From: Chloroflexota bacterium
GTDB taxonomy: Bacteria > Chloroflexota > Anaerolineae > Fen-1058
Reading direction: 5' to 3'
Length of the DNA stretch: 5,280 nt
Assembly: GCA_016219235.1 (NCBI GenBank)
Contig: JACRBO010000387.1
Span: forward strand, 1 to 5,280
Part shown: positions 1 to 5,280 of the stretch, in pieces
Position numbering within the stretch: position 1 is the first letter of the stretch
How the letters are laid out: each line of letters opens with the position of its first letter
The notes under the pieces: generated by a model
The model's database searches: none
What the model was told of the DNA's origin: nothing
Seen by the model: only the letters and a program-made list of their open reading frames with translations
Made by a program: the position numbers and the translations under genes

Positions 1-3000
1 CACGCGGACTTCTTCGAGTCCTGGCACGATGATGTGCTCATGTTGATGCGGCCCAATCATCAACCCGGCACCCCGTGGGTTGCGTGCTACGCGACGCCGG
101 AAGGCGAGTGGGTGGCGCTGTCGCGCACTGCCTCAGCTGACGATCGCGTACAAGGCGCGACGCTGTTTGAGGCGCTGGACGCGCTGCGCGAACAGCTGGC
201 AGCCTGGCAGATTCCGACGCCGGTGTTCCTGCGGCCAGGTCATCCGGGCTGGACGTCAGCTATCGTCGGCGAGTTGACTGCGGTCGTGCAAACGCACGAT
301 CGGGTGCTCATCGCCGATACTGATCTCGGCGTCCCGACCATTCACGACCTGCCGCACCCGGAACACAAGGGGTTTGGCTTCTTTGTGAGCGCGACGGACG
401 AATACACCGTTAACTGGGATGCGGGCGGCGCGATGCAGCGAATGAGCAATCAACTGGGCTGGACGACGGTGCAGGTCGAACGGGGCACGTATCCGTATGA
501 CCAGGCCGCCGTCCTTGCTTTGCTGAATCGCTGGCAGTCAGAACTGGTCGCGTTGGAACAAGCGCCAGCCACACCCGTTCAGCCCGCCACCGAGATCGAT
601 CGACACGCCGTGTGCAGTCACTGCCACGATCTGTCTGCCGATGTCCAACAGGCACTCCGGGCAGGCTGGGTGGTCGATGCGCCGTACCTGTTCTGTGTGA
701 AGTGCGCGGCGGCGGGGGTTCACGCGCCGTCACGCACGGCGGGGAGCGATCTGGCGGTGACGGATGTCCTGGCCGTGCCCGATTATCTACCGACTGCTTA
801 CGCGCGTGCGGAATGGCAGCGCACCCTCGACGCCTTTGAGTCGGCGCGGGGCAAAGAGCCGTGGCAGATGACGCGCGACGAATTCTTCGCCACGCATCGA
901 CCGTTCTCGGACGGGGCAGGGCATCACACCCTGTTGCAGTTGGTCGTGAATCACGAGTTTGATGTGATGAACACGCTGGTCGGCAATGAGCCGGTCTCGG
1001 CCCACATCCTGCAACTGGCCGTGGACTATCTCGATCGGCTGCGCGCAACGCTGGTGCAGATCGCGCTGGTTGAAAGCAAGCCCGTGCCCGACGAGGTTCT
1101 GCGCGAGTATCCCGATCGGGTGGCTGCGCAACGAAAACGCAACGCCGGCCAATCGACCAGTGACGCGAACGAGCCGGTCGTACTGGATCAACCTGACGAA
1201 CCTGTCGCCGAGATTGCCGCCGATGACTCAGTGTCATCGCAACCTATACAGTCGAATGTGGCCGCAGCTGCGAAGACTCCCGCGAAGAAGTCGCGGAAGA
1301 AAGCGCCGGTGGCGGCCGCTCCTGCGCTTGTCATTCCGACCGTCTGGCATGACCCGGCTGATTTCGGCATCGAGGTGGAGGGTGAGGAGGCCTTAGTCCA
1401 CTATGATGGCCGTGACAGCACCGGCTTTGATCACGGATCCGTCTGGTTCGAGTTCAGGGGGCCGAACATCAGCAGCACCGGCTATCGCAGCCGTTTCCAC
1501 AACTTGACCGGCGAAAACCTGTCGAGCACACCTCAACAGGTAGCCCGCGAGATTGTCCGGCAATTGGCGCAAGATCTCGCGGCCGAGGTGAAGAAAGCGA
1601 AAAAGAAGTGGCCGCTCAAGCCGGTGGAAGACATGGCCGTGCAAGTCGAAGGCACGGCGCGCCGGGCGAAACTCATTAGTTGGAATGACTTCAACAAGTG
1701 GTGGAACGTCTGGTTGCGCTGCGAATGTGAGTCGGCCACGGTCGTCCATGACGCTGTACTGGGCAAGTGGACAACCTACTTCGCCGCGCACCTGAACCCC
1801 GGCGATCACGTGGTCTACCGCTCGGTGTCCACGATCCTGCACGCGCAGGTCGTGCGCGTTGTGCCCGGCAGCGCGTGTGTGGTGGAAGTCCAGCAGCCCA
1901 ACGTCGCGGCTACCAATCTGGTTTCACCGGGCGATCTGATCGGCCTATGGGATGAATTATCGCCGGCTGAACGCGGGGAGAAGTTCGAGATACCGACGTT
2001 CGGTCTGGCACGCAATCCGTTTGACATGGAGCGCGCGGCGTTTGACGAGTGGGTGCTGGCCGTCGATCCGCTGCACGGGGTTGAGTGGTCGCAAGCCTAT
2101 CGGTACTTTGCCGAAGGCTACGCGCTGGGTGATGCGGGCTGGCAGTTCTTTGCGAACAACTCACACTTCATCGAGAAACGGCAGTCGATCGATCCGCACC
2201 TGATCGGCAATCCCTTCGATGCTCCGCGCGATCAGTTTGTGCGCTGGGTTCAGGCGCAGGTAGACGGCACTGAGGCGCAAGCCGCTTATCTGCAAGGCTA
2301 CGTGCATTTGAGCACGGGCCGCGCTGAAGTCATGTTGCCGGACGCCGCAGCCTATCTCGCCACGCAGTCGCTCTACACGGCGGCGCTGGCCGCGCGCCAC
2401 CCGGCAGATCAACCACTCGATCCGCATGTGGAAGCGGTCGGCGTGCTGGCCAGCAACAAGGTGGCGCAGGTTGAGGCGGCCGGGTATCGGTTCGTGTTCG
2501 GTGAAATGGATGAGGCCGCCAAACAGGCGCTGGTCGGCCTGGGAGCCGGCCGCGGTAACAAGTTGGACATGTTGCGCGGGAAAGGTCTCACGGTTGAAAA
2601 AGTGGTCGCGACGACGGCGGACTCAGCCGTGCCTGCCACTGCGTCGCAAGCCGTCTCGGCTGTTTCCGGGCCAACGGCCCCGTCTACGGCGGTGGAAACA
2701 CTCTGCCGCTTCAACACGGCGCGCGAGTGGGCGGCGTGGCACGAACAGCATCGTGCTGAAATCCCATGGTTCAGTCCGCCTGAGTCGCTGGCTTCGCCAC
2801 TTGAGGTCAGGGTGGGCCTGACAGCGGACCGCTTGAAAGTCTACCTGCGACGTGGCGCGCGGGTTGAGTTCAGGAACATGTCCGGTGATCCGTTGGCGGG
2901 CGAGTTTGAGAAATGGCAGCGTAACGGCGCAGCGTTAATCAAACAGTTCAATGCTCAACGTGAAGCCGTCGGCTCATTCAGCGTGTCGTTGGAGCGCTTC

Positions 3001-3321
3001 GATCGGGTCACGCTGGACTTCTCGGACGCGGCCAAACCAGACCGGGCCGCTGCTAAATCTGCCCCGGTCGCCAAGACCACTATGACGCAGCCACCGGTTG
3101 TTAAACGACCGACCGGGCTACCGACCGATGTGCCTGAAGTGATCGAAGTCGACGTCGGCGGGCGCAAACCCGTCTGGGTGCTGGCGACGATCATCAAGGT
3201 CACCGGGCCGCAGCTGATGTGTCGGCGGCAGGACGATCACTCCACCCTGAAGACGCCGATCTACGGGCGCGACATTGCGTGGCGCGTGCCGAGCCTGGCG
3301 GAGACCCCACAAGCTGCGTAG
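1..3321 (+). CDS. Large multidomain polyvalent-type protein of unknown function, 5'-partial
   Basis: I do not recognise this protein as a named family. The frame is open from base 1, and the first in-frame starts (GTG 34, ATG 40, ATG 46) lack a Shine-Dalgarno sequence, so the true start probably lies upstream; the visible part is 1106 residues (numbered from base 1). Seen in order: an alpha/beta N-terminal region (1-190); a four-Cys zinc-ribbon-like pattern (C205-x2-C208, C232-x2-C235); WQMTRDEF at 288-295 and KPVPDEVLREYPD at 360-372; a Lys/Ala-rich linker (421-439); a GSVWFEFRGPN segment (about 479-489); a Trp-rich stretch (561-571); a beta-rich segment after G601-D602; two NPFD-started repeats (N672, N737); and a beta-rich C-terminus (1058 on). 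No signal peptide or membrane segment is visible, so it is probably cytoplasmic. The WQMTRDEF/KPVP...YPD pairing resembles motifs of large polyvalent proteins of phages and plasmids (known pattern); a mobile-element role is inferred. No catalytic motif is evident. Existence of the gene is near certain; function is open. Confidence 0.9.
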   Translation, partial: HADFFESWHDDVLMLMRPNHQPGTPWVACYATPEGEWVALSRTASADDRVQGATLFEALDALREQLAAWQIPTPVFLRPGHPGWTSAIVGELTAVVQTHDRVLIADTDLGVPTIHDLPHPEHKGFGFFVSATDEYTVNWDAGGAMQRMSNQLGWTTVQVERGTYPYDQAAVLALLNRWQSELVALEQAPATPVQPATEIDRHAVCSHCHDLSADVQQALRAGWVVDAPYLFCVKCAAAGVHAPSRTAGSDLAVTDVLAVPDYLPTAYARAEWQRTLDAFESARGKEPWQMTRDEFFATHRPFSDGAGHHTLLQLVVNHEFDVMNTLVGNEPVSAHILQLAVDYLDRLRATLVQIALVESKPVPDEVLREYPDRVAAQRKRNAGQSTSDANEPVVLDQPDEPVAEIAADDSVSSQPIQSNVAAAAKTPAKKSRKKAPVAAAPALVIPTVWHDPADFGIEVEGEEALVHYDGRDSTGFDHGSVWFEFRGPNISSTGYRSRFHNLTGENLSSTPQQVAREIVRQLAQDLAAEVKKAKKKWPLKPVEDMAVQVEGTARRAKLISWNDFNKWWNVWLRCECESATVVHDAVLGKWTTYFAAHLNPGDHVVYRSVSTILHAQVVRVVPGSACVVEVQQPNVAATNLVSPGDLIGLWDELSPAERGEKFEIPTFGLARNPFDMERAAFDEWVLAVDPLHGVEWSQAYRYFAEGYALGDAGWQFFANNSHFIEKRQSIDPHLIGNPFDAPRDQFVRWVQAQVDGTEAQAAYLQGYVHLSTGRAEVMLPDAAAYLATQSLYTAALAARHPADQPLDPHVEAVGVLASNKVAQVEAAGYRFVFGEMDEAAKQALVGLGAGRGNKLDMLRGKGLTVEKVVATTADSAVPATASQAVSAVSGPTAPSTAVETLCRFNTAREWAAWHEQHRAEIPWFSPPESLASPLEVRVGLTADRLKVYLRRGARVEFRNMSGDPLAGEFEKWQRNGAALIKQFNAQREAVGSFSVSLERFDRVTLDFSDAAKPDRAAAKSAPVAKTTMTQPPVVKRPTGLPTDVPEVIEVDVGGRKPVWVLATIIKVTGPQLMCRRQDDHSTLKTPIYGRDIAWRVPSLAETPQAA

Positions 3322-3349
3322 TTGACAGCGTAAAGCAGTACAGCACAAT
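3322..3349 (+). promoter_or_regulatory. Possible sigma-70 promoter, perfect -35 box
   Basis: TTGACA lies at 3322-3327, directly after the stop codon of the large gene, and CACAAT (4 of 6 to the -10 consensus) follows at 3344-3349 after a 16-base spacer. A start point near 3356 would fall at the foot of the 13-bp inverted repeat at 3354-3388, so a transcript from here would begin with that hairpin, or the repeat could act as an operator. The -10 box is weak and no clear gene follows, so this may be chance. Confidence 0.25.
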
Positions 3350-3353
3350 GCTT

Positions 3354-3388
3354 CCCGCGAGTTGGCGCAGCCTCGGCCAACTCGCGGG
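3354..3388 (+). terminator. Perfect 13-bp hairpin, possible terminator of the large gene
   Basis: CCCGCGAGTTGGC (3354-3366) and GCCAACTCGCGGG (3376-3388) are exact reverse complements around a 9-base loop, 32 bases after the stop codon of the upstream gene. The stem is GC-rich and its position suits transcript termination. No run of T follows (the next bases are CTATCAGG), so it is not a canonical intrinsic terminator. It could instead stabilise the mRNA 3' end, or serve as an operator for the promoter-like sequence at 3322-3349. Confidence 0.45.
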
Positions 3389-3597
3389 CTATCAGGAGAA
3401 CGCTTGGACCAAACAAACAGACGGCGATTACAACCTATGTGATGAAAATCGCTCTGTGGAATCTACTGATTCAGTTGGACGAGGGGGCGATGGAGTAAAT
3501 CGTTTGCCATAGCAGCTGAACGGATTGCATGCTCAGGATCGGGGTCTTGTGCGAGCGCAATTGGTGAGTTTCTGGAAAGATGCCACAGAACTCTGAC

Positions 3598-3626
3598 GTG
3601 ACTTTTTCGAAAATGTAACATAGAAT
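3598..3626 (+). promoter_or_regulatory. Possible sigma-70 promoter for leader and beta-helix gene
   Basis: GTGACT (3598-3603, 4 of 6 to TTGACA) and TAGAAT (3621-3626, 5 of 6 to TATAAT) are separated by an optimal 17 bases, inside the most AT-rich line of the intergenic region. The predicted start point is near 3633. The transcript would carry the 39-codon ORF, then the hairpin at 3833-3867, then the beta-helix gene. I found no credible promoter between that hairpin and the gene, which makes this the best visible candidate for its expression. Confidence 0.35.
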
Positions 3627-3707
3627 AACTGGCATAGCCACGACTCAGACATGATGTGACCTCATTCGTATATTCTCGCGGGGGATATTGTTGATTGGGA
3701 GACGCAG

Positions 3708-3827
3708 ATGCGCCAACCCCATGATGTTTCGCCGCGAAAGCCTCAGCGGTCTCACCGGGCGCAAGTCGAGTGCGCCTATGTTTCACAGCCATGCAATCCA
3801 TCAACGGTGCTGTTGATTCTTCTGTAA
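3708..3827 (+). CDS. 39-residue small ORF, possible leader peptide
   Basis: ATG 3708 opens 39 codons ending at TAA 3825-3827. A GGGAG (3697-3701) sits 6 bases before the start, an acceptable ribosome binding site. The peptide begins MRQPHDVSPRKPQRSHR, is basic in its first half, and ends STVLLILL. Its stop lies 5 bases before the 14-bp hairpin at 3833-3867, and the ORF sits between a promoter-like pair and that hairpin. This placement, and the run of Leu/Val/Ile codons at the end, resemble attenuator leader peptides, but the downstream gene is not a biosynthetic one. I recognise no family. It may be a non-coding leader in which an ORF of this size occurs by chance. Confidence 0.25.
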   Translation: MRQPHDVSPRKPQRSHRAQVECAYVSQPCNPSTVLLILL

Positions 3828-3832
3828 CAACC

Positions 3833-3867
3833 ATGCGAACGCCCCCAGTTAACGGGGGCGTTCGCAT
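3833..3867 (+). terminator. Perfect 14-bp GC-rich hairpin, intrinsic-terminator type
   Basis: ATGCGAACGCCCCC (3833-3846) and GGGGGCGTTCGCAT (3854-3867) pair perfectly around the loop AGTTAAC. The stem is very stable. Only a short T stretch (part of ATTTGG) follows on the plus strand; on the minus strand the flank is GGTTGTTACAG, also not a clean U tract. It stops 67 bases before the ATG at 3935, so it either ends a transcript from the intergenic promoter or conditionally controls entry into the beta-helix gene. A terminator of a minus-strand transcript is unlikely, as no minus-strand gene ends here. Confidence 0.6.
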
Positions 3868-3910
3868 TTGGTCGGCCTGATCGCCATCATCGCTCACGAA
3901 AAAGTTGGCC

Positions 3911-3925
3911 AATAAGGCAATAAGG
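3911..3925 (+). repeat. Tandem AATAAGG repeat at the ribosome binding site
   Basis: AATAAGG occurs at 3911-3917 and again at 3919-3925 with one C between. The second copy contributes to the AAGGAG Shine-Dalgarno site; the first gives a weaker AAGG eight bases upstream. It may be a slippage duplication or a standby binding site for the ribosome. Confidence 0.6.
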
Positions 3926-3934
3926 AGAGACTCC
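3922..3934 (+). promoter_or_regulatory. Strong ribosome binding site of the beta-helix gene
   Basis: AAGGAG at 3922-3927 lies 7 bases before ATG 3935. This spacing is optimal and fixes the start codon, which in turn places a typical signal peptide at the N-terminus of the product. Confidence 0.8.
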
Positions 3935-5280
3935 ATGAGCCAGGTACAAAATCCCAAGCGTACTCTAAATCTATTTGCCATAATTGGGCCCTTCGTCCTA
4001 ATGGTTGTACTAGCCATTTCGCTTTTGCCTGTATCGCCCACCTTGTCTGCTGATGAAGCATCAACCCGTTCAGAACAGTTGCTTCCGATCGCTTCAGAAA
4101 CAATGGATGATATAGCGGCAGTGCCCACGCCCGTTGCCGTACACATAGGCAGTACGGAACCACAAGACCATCCGGTAGCATCCGCCGAATTTGAGCGTGA
4201 CGACGGCGAACAACTCACATTGGCACCGACCGCCGTCAGTGAACCTCCAGCATCAGATTACCACGCTACAACTGACAACCGCAATGATGATTTGGCTAGA
4301 ACGGTGATTCCAGTAAGTGATCACGCGGATGATCTGTTAAGCAACAGTAGTGGAAGCGCTCTAAATCCTTCATTGGTTTCGTCTGACGGAGCGGTAGATA
4401 CACCCGATTCACGGCTTTCAGAGCTTGGATTTACTAGCTCTAGCTCCGTGTTACGGAGTGATACTCCATTAGGTATAACGGTCACTGGTCAAATCATAAC
4501 CAATACAGTTTGGGGAATTGAAGGCAGTCCTTATATCCTAAATGGTGTTGTAAGTGTAATAAATGGTGTGACGTTGACGGTGGAGCCGGGGGTGACGGTG
4601 ATGGGCGGCGAGTTGAAGGTTGGGGGCCATCTGGCGGCGCTGGGCACAGCCAGTGTGCCGATCACTTTCACTTCGGTCGCTGACAATGCTCCCTCTCAGT
4701 GGTCGGGCCTGGTATTTGACGGCGGCACGGGGGTGTTGCGGCATGTGTCCGTCCGCTACGCCGGCGCGGTCAACAGCCTCGTGGGGCCGAGTCCCAACTA
4801 TGGCAGCAGCATTTACATGCGCAATGTTCAATCGGGGGAAGTGGTGCTGGAGAGCAGCACGGTGTCCGACGGCTTCACTTACTACTGTTGGTTTGCCTGT
4901 GGCCAGGGCCAGTATTATGGCTTTCAGATCATCAACAGTCGGGTGCGGATCAGCGATACGCTCATCAACCAACTTGGGCAACTGGCAGGCGACATCAGCC
5001 TGTATGCGACGGGCGCTGGCTCCGTGGTGACGCTCACGCACAGCACGGTCAGCGGCTCGACTGGCTACGCGGTTCGCATGGATGATGGTGCGACCCTGCT
5101 CATGGACGACAGCCTCATCCAACAGGCCGTGTATGGCCTCGCGGCGTTTTCAGGCAGTGTAGTGACCGTAACCGCCAGCACCATTCAGTCCAATACCTAT
5201 GGCCTGTATCTGGCCGGCGCGACGACCTTGTTCTCCGCGACCAACAGTGCGATCCAAAACAATCAGTATCCTGGACGCGG
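3935..5280 (+). CDS. Secreted right-handed parallel beta-helix protein, 3'-partial
   Basis: The frame from ATG 3935 stays open for 448 codons to the window edge. Residues 1-39 are a signal peptide: basic start (K8, R9), hydrophobic core about 11-31, likely cleavage after LSA at 39. Residues about 40-190 are a Ser/Thr/Asp/Pro-rich, non-repetitive stalk without Cys. From about 195 the sequence reads as a beta-helix of the pectin-lyase-like fold: GVTLTVEPGVTV (211-222), then a GGHLAALGT (230-238) and PITFTS (242-247) strand set, QWSGLVFDGG and HVSVRYAG, followed by rungs of roughly 22-23 residues with recurring S-T-I/V or N-S turns (for example HSTVSGSTGYAVRM, ASTIQSNTYGLYL). Such modules are common in large exported surface proteins and polysaccharide-acting enzymes. 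No catalytic residue set can be assigned, so an adhesin-like or structural role is as likely as lyase or hydrolase activity. C318 and C322 (CWFAC) are an isolated pair that could form a disulfide. The DNA changes from AT-richer to GC-rich near 4560, within the first conserved strand, suggesting mosaic origin. More rungs and a surface anchor or sorting domain would be expected beyond the edge. Confidence 0.88.
   Translation, partial: MSQVQNPKRTLNLFAIIGPFVLMVVLAISLLPVSPTLSADEASTRSEQLLPIASETMDDIAAVPTPVAVHIGSTEPQDHPVASAEFERDDGEQLTLAPTAVSEPPASDYHATTDNRNDDLARTVIPVSDHADDLLSNSSGSALNPSLVSSDGAVDTPDSRLSELGFTSSSSVLRSDTPLGITVTGQIITNTVWGIEGSPYILNGVVSVINGVTLTVEPGVTVMGGELKVGGHLAALGTASVPITFTSVADNAPSQWSGLVFDGGTGVLRHVSVRYAGAVNSLVGPSPNYGSSIYMRNVQSGEVVLESSTVSDGFTYYCWFACGQGQYYGFQIINSRVRISDTLINQLGQLAGDISLYATGAGSVVTLTHSTVSGSTGYAVRMDDGATLLMDDSLIQQAVYGLAAFSGSVVTVTASTIQSNTYGLYLAGATTLFSATNSAIQNNQYPGR

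Larger units (their letters stand above)
3322..3934. other. 613-base intergenic stretch, AT-richer than flanks
   Basis: No long gene is supported here. Two sampled lines are 38% (3601-3660) and 43% GC (3421-3480), well below the large gene, with GC-rich islands at the two hairpins. An AGGAG at 3394-3398 precedes a TTG at 3404 that opens only 12 codons; ATG 3442 opens only 18. A 53-residue product could be read across 3442-3601 only if one base of the G run at 3483-3487 were removed, so this may be a decayed small gene or chance. From 3598 to the end the stretch holds a promoter-like pair, a 39-codon ORF, a strong hairpin and the ribosome binding site of the next gene, each listed separately. 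I see no tRNA, CRISPR or insertion-sequence ends. Confidence 0.7.

Noticed and set aside
34..48. GTG 34, ATG 40 or ATG 46 as the true start of the large gene
   Set aside because: No Shine-Dalgarno sequence precedes any of them and the frame is open back to base 1 with a sensible protein-like sequence, so the gene most likely begins before the window.
410..1237. 275-codon minus-strand ORF inside the large gene
   Set aside because: Its product is dominated by Arg, Pro, Ser and His without a fold-like pattern, as expected for an antisense shadow of a GC-rich gene whose plus-strand frame contains coherent motifs.
3404..3442. 12-codon ORF from TTG with AGGAG five bases upstream
   Set aside because: The ribosome-binding-like site is good, but the ORF is very short, begins with a rare start and shows no further support; it is noted only within the intergenic entry.
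3483..3489. GGGGGCG matching the right arm of the 14-bp hairpin, as an anti-terminator partner
   Set aside because: It lies upstream of the likely transcription start near 3633 and is only 7 bases long, so chance in GC-rich DNA is the simpler explanation.
3463..4218. 251-codon minus-strand ORF
   Set aside because: It runs through the 14-bp hairpin, the ribosome binding site and the signal-peptide region of the plus-strand beta-helix gene. Its translation has no recognisable domain and no ribosome binding site was evident.
4538..5122. 194-codon minus-strand ORF opposite the beta-helix
   Set aside because: The plus-strand frame shows regular beta-helix rungs across the whole stretch; the antisense product is rich in His and Arg and resembles no domain.

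Overview
The window looks like GC-rich bacterial accessory DNA. It holds two long plus-strand genes, both cut by the window edges, separated by a 613-base intergenic stretch. No household gene is present to fix the taxon. The GC level (about 65% in a line counted by hand from gene 1) and the Gram-negative-type or Chloroflexota-like secreted beta-helix protein with a long Ser/Thr/Asp stalk would fit a filamentous Chloroflexota bacterium, but this is a weak inference.

Bases 1-3321 are one uninterrupted reading frame of 1106 codons, open at the left edge. It encodes a large cytoplasmic multidomain protein of unknown function: a four-Cys zinc-ribbon-like segment, a WQMTRDEF ... KPVPDEVLREYPD motif pair of the kind seen in large polyvalent proteins of phages and plasmids, a Lys/Ala-rich linker, a Trp-rich central region, two repeats starting with NPFD, and two short beta-rich segments that could be small barrels. 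I read it as cargo or a core protein of a mobile element, function unknown.

Bases 3322-3934 contain no convincing large gene but have a lot of structure. There is a perfect TTGACA box right after the stop codon, a perfect 13-bp inverted repeat, a possible sigma-70 promoter (GTGACT-N17-TAGAAT), a 39-codon ORF with a Shine-Dalgarno-like site, and a perfect 14-bp terminator-type hairpin 67 bases before the next start codon. Promoter, short ORF, hairpin and downstream gene are laid out like a transcription-attenuation leader, though this is unproven.

From base 3935 to the right edge runs an open frame of 448 codons without a stop. It encodes an exported protein with a signal peptide (residues 1-39), a low-complexity stalk (about 40-190) and a right-handed parallel beta-helix (from about 195 onward). 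The DNA changes abruptly near base 4560, inside the first conserved strand of the beta-helix: hand-counted 60-base lines go from 37-50% GC before it to 62-68% after it. This suggests a mosaic gene in which an AT-richer promoter, leader, signal and stalk were joined to a GC-rich helix module. That junction and the leader layout are the two points most worth a second look. The two large genes show no evident functional link beyond adjacency.
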